This document shows positions 8,562 to 17,284 of a stretch of 64,000 nucleotides of DNA, one piece after another. The stretch is from Streptomyces caelestis (GTDB lineage Bacteria > Actinomycetota > Actinomycetes > Streptomycetales > Streptomycetaceae). The first letter of the stretch is position 1, and each line of letters opens with the position of its first letter. The position numbers and the translations under genes are program-made. The notes under the pieces were generated by a model. It was not told where the DNA came from and searched no databases. It saw only the letters and a list, made by a program, of their open reading frames with translations. Location: the NCBI RefSeq assembly GCF_001279005.1, contig NZ_LGCN01000221.1, positions 1 through 64,000 on the forward strand. Direction: 5' to 3'.

Positions 8562-9360
8562 ACGTGAACCCTCCGTACTCCTCGACGGCCTTCGCCATCT
8601 CGTCGGCGCTGGAGGCCCGCTCGTCACCGGGAACCGGCGTGGGGCCGTCCTTCTGAGAGTGGGTCACGATCTTCCAGTCGTCGTTGGTCCACTCAAGCTG
8701 CATGGTGATGGTGAACCAACTGTTGGTGACCGGATTGGTGGAACTCTCGCCCGCCAGCCCCAGAAGGCCGCTGCACCAGACCTCCACCGTTGCCGCGTCG
8801 GCGGACGCCGTGGTGACCTTGGTGCCGATCGGGCTGGTACGCGAGACGAACGTATAGCCCTCCGGCGTGGTGCCGTCGTCGTTGAGCCCTACGTTCTTGT
8901 TGAACTCCGACGTGTACGCCTTGTTCAGCTTCGCCCCGAAATCCGCGACGCGGCCGGGAACGATGATCGACTGGAGGATGACGTCTCGCCGGTCCTTGTT
9001 GAACATCTCGGCGGAACCCAGCGCCACCGCGTAGTTCGCCGCCGCGCTCTCCGCCCCCTGTCGGTTGTGGGCGAAGCCCGACGGGATGCCGGCCGCCTTC
9101 GCGTCCACCGGCTTCTCTCCCGACGGGGCCGTCGCCGCCGACTTGGGGGAGTCGCCGGAGCCGCCGCCCTCCTCCGCGGCGGAGTCGTCGCCTCCGCGGT
9201 TCGCGAAGGCGATCGCCGCGATCAGGAGGACCACCACGCCGACCACCGTGACCAGGCTGCGCGACGACGAACGGCCGCCTCTGCGCGCGCCGCCGTACGG
9301 ATCGCCGCCTCTCTCCGGCAGGCGGGTGCGGGTCTGACCCGTGTCGTCTCCGAGACTCAT
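8551..9360 (-). CDS. cmdE: Single-pass membrane protein, VirB8/TcpC-like (CmdE-like)
   Basis: A 269-residue bitopic protein. A charged cytoplasmic N-terminus (RRGGRSSSRS) is followed by one membrane helix (LVTVVGVVVLLIAAIAFA, about 36-54), a low-complexity linker and an extracytoplasmic domain of about 180 residues. Size and topology resemble VirB8/TcpC NTF2-like conjugation proteins, which assemble the channel core; this is a topology-based inference, not a clear sequence match. It lies in the cmd gene run and is followed by an 11-base overlap with the channel gene. Confidence 0.7.
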   Translation of the reverse strand: MSLGDDTGQTRTRLPERGGDPYGGARRGGRSSSRSLVTVVGVVVLLIAAIAFANRGGDDSAAEEGGGSGDSPKSAATAPSGEKPVDAKAAGIPSGFAHNRQGAESAAANYAVALGSAEMFNKDRRDVILQSIIVPGRVADFGAKLNKAYTSEFNKNVGLNDDGTTPEGYTFVSRTSPIGTKVTTASADAATVEVWCSGLLGLAGESSTNPVTNSWFTITMQLEWTNDDWKIVTHSQKDGPTPVPGDERASSADEMAKAVEEYGGFTYAR

Positions 9361-9560
9361 GCCGCGTACGCCCTCTCAGCGTCGTGCGGAAACACCTCGT
9401 ACTCCGCGTACTCCAGGTACGACGGTAGCCGTGCTGGTCCCCGCGCGGGCGCGGTGTGGTGACTGGACATCAGGGAAACGCAACCTCAGCCGGTGGGCAC
9501 GACGGGCGGGTGGGATGGAGGGAGTGCCGGGCGTGCCCGGTCGGGAGCGGTGGAGCGGGG

Positions 9561-9878
9561 CTACACGGCCATGCCGTACACGATGGTGAACAGCGTGCCG
9601 AGCGAGCCGATGATGAAGACGCCCGTGAGCCCCGCGATGATGAGGCCCTTGCCCTGTTCGGCACTGAACGTGTCCCTCAACGCCGTGGCGCCGATGCGCT
9701 GTTTGGCCGCCCCCCAGATGGCGATGCCCAGGCAGATGAGGATGGCGACCGCCATGACCACTTCGATCATGATCTTGGCCTCGTTGCCCAGGCTGCCGAA
9801 GGGGCCCCAATCCGGAGCGATCCCGCCGATAATGGTGTTGATGTCTCCCTCGTCGGCCGCGAAGAACATGTAAGTCAC
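9561..9878 (-). CDS. cmdF: Small VirB2/TrbC-like two-helix membrane protein (CmdF-like)
   Basis: About 105 residues with two membrane helices (MIEVVMAVAILICLGIAIWGA and LIIAGLTGVFIIGSLGTLF) separated by a short polar loop (AAKQRIGATAL). This is the size and layout of VirB2/TrbC pilin-like subunits. It is the promoter-proximal gene of the six-gene set and is separated from the next gene by about 200 bases without a gene. The start is either a GTG at 9878 or an ATG at 9869; neither has a strong ribosome-binding site. Confidence 0.75.
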   Translation of the reverse strand: MTYMFFAADEGDINTIIGGIAPDWGPFGSLGNEAKIMIEVVMAVAILICLGIAIWGAAKQRIGATALRDTFSAEQGKGLIIAGLTGVFIIGSLGTLFTIVYGMAV

Positions 9879-10463
9879 CGCCCCTGTATGGGTAGTTCCA
9901 CGTCCCCTGCGGTGGTGCAGAGGTCAGGCCTTATTGTCACCGACGATGGCGCTGCCGCATGTCGACTTGGCGTCATCCGTTGGCGGGTTTCGTACGAATA
10001 GCTTGCCACCGGCGTGCGCTGGACTACGGGAGAGGCGCGCTCCGACGGGTGAGAAGTCGTATTGTTACTCTGTGTATCACGCAGAGTGACGCCGGGCAAT
10101 GAAGTGGGGCTCCTTCTTGAGGGCGAGGAGGAGCAAGTGGAATCCGTCACGGCTGGTGGTGAGTACGGCTCCGCCGGGGTCGGCGAACTCGCGGACACCG
10201 GGAGAGCGTCGGGCGGGAAGGTGTTGTGGGCGGAGTGTGGTGGGAGTGGCCCGACATGGGCGGACGCATGCGCGGCGTGAGCGAGCTCGGCGTCGAACCC
10301 GCACGGTGCGGTGGGCACGTCGCCGAGCGGGCTGCCGGGACAAGGGTCTTCGCCGCGCCCGTGGCAACCGCGCCAAAGTCCCACGTGATCATTCCGAAGA
10401 GCGGGTGCCGCCTCTACACTGACGTGCGGCAGTGGGCTGCCGGACGGCGAGGGGCGGTTGACG
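9879..10463. promoter_or_regulatory. 585-base divergent intergenic region
   Basis: The region separates the leftward cmd genes from the rightward cell-wall hydrolase, so it must carry both promoters. It also holds an imperfect hairpin (10064-10090, ACTCTG paired with CAGAGT) and a possible gene fragment on the minus strand (separate entry). I could not identify a clear -10/-35 pair or a c-di-AMP riboswitch, which often precedes such hydrolases in Streptomyces. Confidence 0.5.
10077..10200 (-). pseudogene. Possible DUF397-like C-terminal fragment
   Basis: On the minus strand one frame ends with VREFADPGGAVLTTSRDGF and then a Leu-rich Lys-Lys tail. It strongly resembles the end of DUF397 proteins (pattern VRDSKDPDGPVLTFS, then a hydrophobic helix). 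The upstream part of the same frame is Arg/Pro-rich and lacks the usual WRKSSYS start, and no in-frame start codon lies near the domain. I therefore call it a remnant. DUF397 genes usually pair with an XRE regulator, and none is adjacent. Confidence 0.35.
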
Positions 10464-11468
10464 GTGCGTAAGGCATGGGTCGCGGCGGGGATCGCCGTCA
10501 GTTCCGCGCTCGCCCTCGTGATGCTGCTCGTCGTCGGGGTCTACGTCGTCGCCGGGAACCTCGTCAACGGGGTCGGCGGCGGGGCGGCCAAGACGCTGGC
10601 CAAGGGGAGCGTGCCGGCCGCCTACCAGGCGCTGGTGCAGAAGTGGGGCAACCACTGCCCGGCCATCAACCCGGCGCTGCTCGCCGCCCAGCTCTACCAG
10701 GAGAGCGGGTTCAACCCGAGGGCGCAGAGCCAAGCGGCGGCGCAGGGCATCGCCCAGTTCATCCCCGGCACCTGGGCCACGCACGGAATCGACGGGGACG
10801 GGGACGGGGACCGTGACGTGTGGGACCCGGAGGACGCGATTCCGTCGGCGGCGGCGTACGACTGCGCGCTCGCGTCCTATGTGAAGGACGTCGGCGGGAA
10901 TCTGACCGAAAACATGCTCGCCTCGTACAACGCGGGGGCGTACGCGGTGATCAAGTACGGGGGGGTCCCGCCGTACGAGGAGACGCAGAACTACGTCAAG
11001 CGGATCCTGGCGCTGGAGAAGAGCTTCGCCGCGCCGGTGGGGCGGGTGGATCCGTCGAGGCAGGCGGCCGGGGCCATCGCGTACGCGCAGAAGAAGCTCG
11101 GGACGCTGTACCTGTGGGGCGGCAACGGTACGCCTGAGCAGGGCGGACGGTTCGACTGCTCGGGTCTGACCAAGGCGGCGTACGAGAGCGTGGGGATCAC
11201 GCTGCCGCGCGTGGCCAACGACCAGTACAACGCGGGGCCGCACCCCGGGCGGGACGAACTGCTGCCGGGCGATCTGGTGTTCTTCTCGGACGACCTCACC
11301 AATTCCCGGGCCATCCGGCATGTGGGCATTTATGTCGGCGGCGGGTACATGATCGACGCGCCCCGGACCGGGGCCGTGATCCGATTCGACCCGATCGACA
11401 CACCTGACTACTTTGGTGCCACCCGCGTCACCGAAGATGGCGCGAAAGCACTCCCCACCACGGTGTGA
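10464..11468 (+). CDS. Bifunctional lytic transglycosylase / NlpC-P60 peptidoglycan hydrolase
   Basis: About 334 residues. An N-terminal membrane anchor (about 8-33) is followed by an SLT lytic-transglycosylase domain with catalytic Glu in LYQESGFNP (about E80) and AQGIAQFIPGTW. A linker leads to an NlpC/P60 domain with catalytic Cys in RFDCSGLTKAAY (about C232) and His in IRHVGIYVGGG (about H286). It would cut both glycan strands and stem peptides outside the membrane. The GTG at 10464 is nine bases after GAGGGG; a TTG at 10458 is too close. It lies divergent to the cmd genes, as VirB1-type enzymes accompany T4SS machines. Confidence 0.9.
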   Translation: MRKAWVAAGIAVSSALALVMLLVVGVYVVAGNLVNGVGGGAAKTLAKGSVPAAYQALVQKWGNHCPAINPALLAAQLYQESGFNPRAQSQAAAQGIAQFIPGTWATHGIDGDGDGDRDVWDPEDAIPSAAAYDCALASYVKDVGGNLTENMLASYNAGAYAVIKYGGVPPYEETQNYVKRILALEKSFAAPVGRVDPSRQAAGAIAYAQKKLGTLYLWGGNGTPEQGGRFDCSGLTKAAYESVGITLPRVANDQYNAGPHPGRDELLPGDLVFFSDDLTNSRAIRHVGIYVGGGYMIDAPRTGAVIRFDPIDTPDYFGATRVTEDGAKALPTTV

Positions 11469-11679
11469 GCGGAGCGTTAACCACCACCCTGAGCTGCGGA
11501 GATGCATCTCTCTTCGATAACGTCTGCGTGATCATTCGGTGGAGTGTGGAACGTATCGACGGGGACCGTGCGTTCCTGTTGTCGTAGCCGAGCGGACGAG
11601 CGGATCTACAGACCACGGGGGTGGCAGGATCGGCGTGCGAAACGTGCGCCGCGAAACATGACGAAGGGGCCGCAGCACC

Positions 11680-12384
11680 ATGGCTGGACTCGCCGAATCC
11701 GGGTCGAACCCCGACGTCGACCTGCTCTATGACATCAACGGCCTGGCGAAGGCCGCGCCGCCGTGGGTCGACCACCTCATGGAGTTCGTGGGCGAGTACG
11801 GCCTGCTGTTCGCCTTGCTGGCGCTGCTGGCGTGGTGCTGGTGGGGCGTCAGGCGACGGGGCGGCGCGGACGCGGCCCCGACCGTGGCGGCCCTGGTGTG
11901 GGCCCCGCTCGCGGCGGGCGTCGCGGTCCTGGTGAACGTGCCGATACGCGGGTTCGTGGAGCGGCGCCGGCCCTTCCTCGACCACGAGGGGCTCGAGGTC
12001 CTGGTCGACGGCAAGAACGACTACTCGTTCGTCAGCGACCACGCGACGCTCTGCATGGCGCTGGCGGTGGGGCTGTTCCTGGCCAACCGGCGACTCGGGA
12101 TCATCGGGCTGGTGCTGGGACTGCTGGGCGGGTTCATCCGGGTCTACATGGGTGTGCACTACCCGACGGACGTCGTGGGCGGGCTCGCGCTCGGCACGGC
12201 CGTGGCGCTGCTGCTCTCGCCGCCGGCGATGGCGTTGCTGACGCCGCTGATGCGGGCGGTCGAGCGGTCGCCCCGGGGCGGGTGGCTGGTGTCCGCGCGG
12301 CGGCGGGACGAGCGGGGGCGGGTTGCTCCGGGGGCCTCGCGGAGTGGGGCGGCCGGGGCCGAGGAGCGGGACCTGGCGGCCTGA
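11680..12384 (+). CDS. PAP2-family membrane phosphatase
   Basis: A 234-residue polytopic protein with PAP2 phosphatase signatures in order: VERRRPF (motif 1), SDHATL (motif 2, with His) and RVYMGVHYPTDVVGG (motif 3, with the nucleophile-supporting His and Asp). It probably dephosphorylates a lipid pyrophosphate such as undecaprenyl pyrophosphate, or a phosphatidate. The ATG at 11680 follows GAAGGGG. The C-terminus is a charged, probably cytoplasmic tail. Confidence 0.88.
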   Translation: MAGLAESGSNPDVDLLYDINGLAKAAPPWVDHLMEFVGEYGLLFALLALLAWCWWGVRRRGGADAAPTVAALVWAPLAAGVAVLVNVPIRGFVERRRPFLDHEGLEVLVDGKNDYSFVSDHATLCMALAVGLFLANRRLGIIGLVLGLLGGFIRVYMGVHYPTDVVGGLALGTAVALLLSPPAMALLTPLMRAVERSPRGGWLVSARRRDERGRVAPGASRSGAAGAEERDLAA

Positions 12385-12429
12385 GGCTGCCGCCTGTTCA
12401 CCGGCCCGCCTGCTTCTGCCGCTGAGCGG

Positions 12430-12615
12430 GGGGTGGTTCGCGCAGCCCGGCGCTTACAGGGCGCCTCCCCCGGAGAGGGCGCCCCCGGCGCCCACCCTCC
12501 CCCCGCTCTCGAGCGGGGGGACCCCCATGAGCGGGGGGACCCCATCGCCCTGGGGGTACCTCCCAGGCCCTTGAGGCACTGGGGGAGGCACGACTGCCCG
12601 CGGCTGCGGCGAGCG
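12430..12615. repeat. Dispersed intergenic repeat with nested inverted repeats
   Basis: Non-coding DNA packed with palindromes: CCCCCCGCT/AGCGGGGGG around CTCGAG, CTGGGGGTACCTCCCAG, and CTCCCAG paired with CTGGGGGAG. Its ends (GCGCAGCCCGGCG at the left and CACGACTGCCCGC at the right) resemble a sequence between pitH1 and pstB (16261-16350), so it is a repeated Streptomyces intergenic element. It may also terminate the PAP2 transcript. Confidence 0.55.
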
Positions 12616-12629
12616 CGCTCGCAGGTGCG

Positions 12630-12800
12630 TCACTCACCTGTGTGGTTCTGGGCGTCTCTTCTGGCCTGGCTTCTGGCTCTTCTGGCGGGGCCCCGCCAGC
12701 CGCAGGTGCAGTGGGCCGTGCAGAAAGGGCCCTGTTCGGTGGTGGTCGTGGTGTGGGAGGCGGCGGTCGGCTCGTCGTCCTGGTGCGGCACGTCGACCAC
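12630..12800 (-). CDS. Small Cys-containing conserved hypothetical protein
   Basis: About 56 residues from a GTG at 12800. The C-terminal half, with CTAHCTCGWRGPARRARSQA and a closing DAQNHTGE, resembles small streptomycete proteins with a CxxxCxCGW motif that I recall but cannot name. The three closely spaced cysteines could bind zinc. A GTG at 12791 is an alternative start. It is convergent with the PAP2 gene and divergent from the lipoprotein gene. Evidence is composition and recalled similarity only. Confidence 0.45.
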   Translation of the reverse strand: MVDVPHQDDEPTAASHTTTTTEQGPFCTAHCTCGWRGPARRARSQARRDAQNHTGE

Positions 12801-12854
12801 GGTAACGCCCCGTCCGCCGGCGTGACGGGGCCTCTTACCGGTCGTTAACCGGAC

Positions 12855-13679
12855 ATGGCTCGGATGCGCGGCGTGGTGGCTGGGTTCGGGGTGGTGTGCT
12901 GTCTGGGGCTCGGGAGCGTGGGCTGCACGGGAAGCGACGCCGTGCCCCGGGAGACACCCGCCGGGGACGCGGTGCGGGTGCTGAGGGAGGCCGCCGACGT
13001 GCTGATGGACGCCGGGAGTTCCAAGGCGACCACCTCCCTGGAGATGGCGACCGGCGGGACCCGGGTCACCATCCGGGGCGAGGGCGTGTACGACTACCGC
13101 AAACGGCTCGGGCGGCTGAAGGTGCTGCTGCCGCGGGATCCGGCCGGGAAGGCCGTCCGGCGGCCCATCACCGAACTGCTCGCCCCCGGGGCGCTGTTCA
13201 TGAAGAACCGGGGAGCCGGGGTGCCCGCCGACAAGTGGGTGCGGGTGGACACCGGGACGCTGTCCGACGGGAACCTCGTCACCGGCGGGGCCACCGATCC
13301 GTTCGCCGCCGCCGAGGTGCTGCGCGGGACGTGGTCGGCGACGTTCGTCGGGCGGACCGAGGTCGCGGGGGCGAAGGTGCGCCACTACCGGGGGACCGCC
13401 GACCTGCGGCAGGCCTCGCGGCACGCCTTGGACGCGAACCGGGAGGCGCTGGACGCGGCGGCGAAAGGGTTCGCCACCGCACGGGTGCCGTTCGACGTCT
13501 ACCTCGACGACGCGGGACGGATCCGCAAGCTCCGGCACCGGTTCAGCTTCGTCAACGGCCGGCGCGACGAGCCCGTCGCGGTCGCCTCGACCACGCTGCT
13601 GTACGACTTCGGGATCCCGGCCGACGTACGGCTTCCCGAGGACGGGGACATCTACGCGGGCCGGATCGCCGAGGAGTGA
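12855..13679 (+). CDS. Secreted lipoprotein, LppX/LprG-like
   Basis: A 274-residue lipoprotein: Arg-containing N-terminus, hydrophobic core and lipobox GSVGC at about residues 20-24. The mature part (LREAADVLMDAGSSKAT, LPRDPAGKAV, FDVYLDDAGRIRKLRHRFSF) has the repeated strand pattern of LolA/LppX-type folds, which hold lipids in a hydrophobic cavity. The natural ligand is unknown. It starts with ATG at 12855, just after a GC-rich intergenic region. Confidence 0.75.
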   Translation: MARMRGVVAGFGVVCCLGLGSVGCTGSDAVPRETPAGDAVRVLREAADVLMDAGSSKATTSLEMATGGTRVTIRGEGVYDYRKRLGRLKVLLPRDPAGKAVRRPITELLAPGALFMKNRGAGVPADKWVRVDTGTLSDGNLVTGGATDPFAAAEVLRGTWSATFVGRTEVAGAKVRHYRGTADLRQASRHALDANREALDAAAKGFATARVPFDVYLDDAGRIRKLRHRFSFVNGRRDEPVAVASTTLLYDFGIPADVRLPEDGDIYAGRIAEE

Positions 13680-13782
13680 GGCCGGGAGTGACCGGCCTGA
13701 ACTAGCCCTTCCGTGCCATGCGCGGTGCGTGGGGCGCTCCCTACTCTAGGAAGCCGGTGACGACGGAGAAGGGGTGAGGCGC

Positions 13783-13959
13783 GTGGCACCGCTCGGCGGT
13801 GGGACGGTCCTGGTTCAGGACCACGTGGCGCTCGCCGAGATCGAACTCTGCGGGGAGCTGATCATCGCCGCCTCCAACGCCGAGGAGCGGCTCAGCCTGG
13901 AGAGCATCGACGAGGTGCTGAGGGTGGCCGAGGCGCGGACGGATCCGGACGGGGCCTGA
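13783..13959 (+). CDS. Small conserved hypothetical protein
   Basis: About 58 residues (VAPLGGGTVLVQDHVALAEI start). The GTG at 13783 has AAGGGG about eight bases upstream; an in-frame GTG at 13774 overlaps that site. The sequence is acidic with a helical C-terminal half (SLESIDEVLRVAEA) and no recognisable domain. It ends seven bases before the stop of the convergent csoR gene. I do not recognise a function. Confidence 0.6.
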   Translation: MAPLGGGTVLVQDHVALAEIELCGELIIAASNAEERLSLESIDEVLRVAEARTDPDGA

Positions 13960-13965
13960 GCCCGG

Positions 13966-14370
13966 TCAGGTACGGAGCATGCGGGCGATGGCCTGCGTCG
14001 CCTCCTTGACCTTCGCGTCGATCTCGTCGCCGCCCTTGACGGCCGCGTCCGCGACACAGTGGCGCAGGTGCTCCTCCAGCAGTTGCAGCGCGAACGACTG
14101 CAGTGCCTTGGTGGAGGCGGACACCTGGGTGAGTATGTCGATGCAGTACACGTCCTCGTCGACCATGCGCTGCAGGCCGCGGATCTGGCCCTCGATGCGG
14201 CGCAGGCGTTTGAGGTGATCCTGCTTCTGGTGGTGGTAGCCGTGGACGCCGCGGTCGTGATCGGTCACGATGTCCGTCACGTCGGTCACGGGCGCTCCTC
14301 CTGTTACGTCCGTTACATCCGTCGCGTCCGGGGAGGAGGGCGCGTTCGCGCCGGTTCCGGTGGTCGTCAT
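13966..14370 (-). CDS. csoR: Copper-sensing repressor CsoR
   Basis: A 134-residue DUF156 repressor. The Cu(I) ligands of the family are present: Cys in DEDVYCIDIL (C76), His and Cys in EEHLRHC (H101, C105). LKRLRRIEGQIRGLQRM is the typical first helix. When Cu(I) binds, CsoR leaves DNA and copper-export genes are expressed. The N-terminus carries a disordered Thr/Asp/Val-rich extension of about 40 residues. GGAGG precedes the ATG. A palindromic operator lies 30 bases upstream, so it probably represses itself. Confidence 0.93.
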   Translation of the reverse strand: MTTTGTGANAPSSPDATDVTDVTGGAPVTDVTDIVTDHDRGVHGYHHQKQDHLKRLRRIEGQIRGLQRMVDEDVYCIDILTQVSASTKALQSFALQLLEEHLRHCVADAAVKGGDEIDAKVKEATQAIARMLRT

Positions 14371-14400
14371 CGCGTCCTCCTGGTGAGCTGGCGGGCGACA

Positions 14401-14420
14401 TATACCCCTGGTGGGTATAT
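14401..14420. promoter_or_regulatory. CsoR operator upstream of csoR
   Basis: TATACCCCTGGTGGGTATAT is an inverted repeat with GC-flanked TATACCC/GGGTATA arms, matching the known CsoR operator style. It lies about 30 bases upstream of the csoR start, where it would overlap the promoter. Confidence 0.8.
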
Positions 14421-14609
14421 GGTAGCGAACTTTGCTGGGTATAGGCCTCTTGGCCGATGACGTGCGCCGCGGCCGGGAACGGAGCTCGGAACGCCCCCGT
14501 GTCCATCACTCTCTCCGATGGGTGACACTGGTGGGCGGCCCGTTAGTCGTGGCCGGATGATGCGCCTAGCATCAGCCTGACCGAAACCGATGCTCACCGA
14601 GGACCCCAC

Positions 14610-15230
14610 GTGCGCTTTCGTCTGACCCCCAGGGAGACGAGCTTCTACGACATGTTCGCCGCGTCCGCGGACAACATCGTCACGGGCTCGAAACTCCTGA
14701 TGGAACTGCTCGGGGCGGACCCCTCCGCCCGGGCCGAGATCGCAGAGCGTATGCGGGCCGCGGAACACGCGGGTGACGACGCCACGCATGCGATCTTCCA
14801 CCAGCTGAACTCCTCGTTCATCACGCCGTTCGACCGTGAGGACATCTACTCCCTCGCCTCGTCCCTCGACGACATCATGGACTTCATGGAGGAGGCCGTC
14901 GACCTGGTCGTCCTCTACAACGTCGAGGAACTGCCCAAGGGCGTCGAGCAGCAGATCGAGGTCCTGGCGCGGGCGGCGGAGCTGACCGCGGAGGCGATGC
15001 CGCACCTGCGCACCATGGAGAACCTCACCGAGTACTGGATCGAGGTCAACCGGCTGGAGAACCAGGCCGACCAGATCCACCGCAAGCTGCTGGCCCACCT
15101 CTTCAACGGCAAGTACGACGCGATCGAGGTGCTGAAGCTCAAGCAGATCGTGGACGTACTGGAGGAGGCGGCCGACGCCTTCGAGCACGTGGCGAACACG
15201 GTGGAGACCATCGCGGTCAAGGAGTCCTGA
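14610..15230 (+). CDS. PhoU-like (DUF47) phosphate transport accessory protein
   Basis: A 206-residue helical protein of the DUF47/PhoU-like family (FITPFDREDIYSLASSLDDI and EYWIEVNRLENQADQIHRKL carry the acidic metal-binding helices). Such proteins accompany Pit-type transporters and modulate them. The GTG start is at 14610. Its stop is seven bases before the start of the transporter gene, so the two form one operon. Confidence 0.9.
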   Translation: MRFRLTPRETSFYDMFAASADNIVTGSKLLMELLGADPSARAEIAERMRAAEHAGDDATHAIFHQLNSSFITPFDREDIYSLASSLDDIMDFMEEAVDLVVLYNVEELPKGVEQQIEVLARAAELTAEAMPHLRTMENLTEYWIEVNRLENQADQIHRKLLAHLFNGKYDAIEVLKLKQIVDVLEEAADAFEHVANTVETIAVKES

Positions 15231-15237
15231 GCACTTC

Positions 15238-16236
15238 ATGGACACCTTGGCTCTGGTCGTGACCGTCGGGGTCGCGCTCTTCTTCACCTACACCAACGGC
15301 TTCCACGACTCGGCGAACGCGATCGCCACGTCCGTGTCGACGCGGGCGCTGACGCCCCGGGCGGCGCTGGCGATGGCGGCCGTGATGAACCTCGCCGGCG
15401 CGTTCATGGGTTCCGGCGTCGCCAAGACCGTCAGCGAGGGGCTGATCCAGACGCCCGAGGGGTCGAAGGGGATGGGCATCCTCTTCGCCGCGCTGATCGG
15501 GGCGATCGTCTGGAACCTGATCACCTGGTACTTCGGGCTTCCGTCGTCCTCGTCCCACGCCCTGTTCGGGGGCATGGTGGGGGCGGCGCTGGCCGGGGGG
15601 ACGACGGTGTACTGGAACGGGGTGGTCGACAAGGTCGTCATCCCGATGTTCGTGTCGCCGGTGGTGGGCCTGATCGCCGGTTACCTGGTGATGACCGTGA
15701 TCCTGTGGCTCTTCCGGCGGGCCAATCCGCACAAGGCCAAGCGGGGGTTCCGGATCGCGCAGACCGTTTCCGCGGCCGGCATGGCGCTGGGGCACGGTCT
15801 GCAGGACGCGCAGAAGACGATGGGCATCGTGGTGATGGCGCTGGTCATCGCCGATGTCGAGGACTACGGCGATCCGATTCCGGTGTGGGTGAAGATCGCT
15901 TGTGCGCTGATGCTGTCCGCGGGGACGTACGCCGGTGGGTGGCGGATCATGCGGACGCTGGGGCGGAAGATCATCGAGCTGGATCCGCCCCAGGGGTTCG
16001 CCGCGGAGACGACGGGCGCGTCGATCATGTTCGGGTCCGCGTTCCTGTTCCACGCGCCCATCTCCACGACGCATGTGATCACTTCGGCGATCATGGGTGT
16101 GGGGGCGACGAAGCGGGTCAACGCCGTGCGGTGGGGGGTGGCCAAGAACATCGTCCTCGGGTGGTTCATCACCATGCCGGCGGCGGCTGTGGTGGCCGCG
16201 TTGGCGTTCGGGCTGGTGAATCTGCTGGTGCTGTAG
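15238..16236 (+). CDS. pitH1: Low-affinity inorganic phosphate transporter PitH1
   Basis: A 332-residue polytopic permease of the PiT family. The duplicated signature is visible as YTNGFHDSANAIATSVSTRA near the N-terminus and GHGLQDAQKTMG in the second half, with about ten hydrophobic segments. It moves metal-phosphate with protons across the membrane. Co-transcribed with the PhoU-like gene. Gene order next to csoR and the pst operon matches pitH1 of S. coelicolor (from memory). Confidence 0.93.
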   Translation: MDTLALVVTVGVALFFTYTNGFHDSANAIATSVSTRALTPRAALAMAAVMNLAGAFMGSGVAKTVSEGLIQTPEGSKGMGILFAALIGAIVWNLITWYFGLPSSSSHALFGGMVGAALAGGTTVYWNGVVDKVVIPMFVSPVVGLIAGYLVMTVILWLFRRANPHKAKRGFRIAQTVSAAGMALGHGLQDAQKTMGIVVMALVIADVEDYGDPIPVWVKIACALMLSAGTYAGGWRIMRTLGRKIIELDPPQGFAAETTGASIMFGSAFLFHAPISTTHVITSAIMGVGATKRVNAVRWGVAKNIVLGWFITMPAAAVVAALAFGLVNLLVL

Positions 16237-16260
16237 CCGGGCTGGTGCGCGGTGCTGGTG

Positions 16261-16350
16261 CTGGGCGGGGATGTTGCGCAGCCCGGCGTTTGCGGGGTGC
16301 CGCTGCGCCCACCCGTGCCGCCCTGCGGCACGATTGCCCGCAGCTACGCG
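16261..16350. repeat. Second copy of the dispersed intergenic repeat
   Basis: The sequence from GCGCAGCCCGGCGTTTGC to GCACGATTGCCCGCAGCTAC parallels the ends of the element at 12430-12615, without its nested palindromic centre. It lies between two convergent genes. Confidence 0.5.
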
Positions 16351-16360
16351 GTACTTGGAA

Positions 16361-16391
16361 GGGCCCGCCCCCGGGAGTCGGGGGCGGGCCC
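16361..16391. terminator. Bidirectional terminator between pitH1 and pstB
   Basis: A perfect 12-bp GC stem (GGGCCCGCCCCC, 16361-16372, with 16380-16391) and a 7-base loop, followed by TTT. It lies between the convergent pitH1 and pstB stops. Confidence 0.85.
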
Positions 16392-16439
16392 TTTGCGCCT
16401 CGCGGTGGCACCGCCATGCAGCACCGCGAGGAGAATCGG

Positions 16440-17216
<777 letters not shown>

Positions 17217-17284
17217 GGTGATCACTTCTTCTTTCAGGTCGGGGAGGTCTCAGCGACCGGCCACGCGGCGGAGCCGCATCGATG

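Noticed and set aside
11690..11715. GGGTCGAACCCC resembling a tRNA T-arm.
   Set aside because: It lies inside the PAP2 coding sequence and no acceptor stem or anticodon arm can be folded around it.
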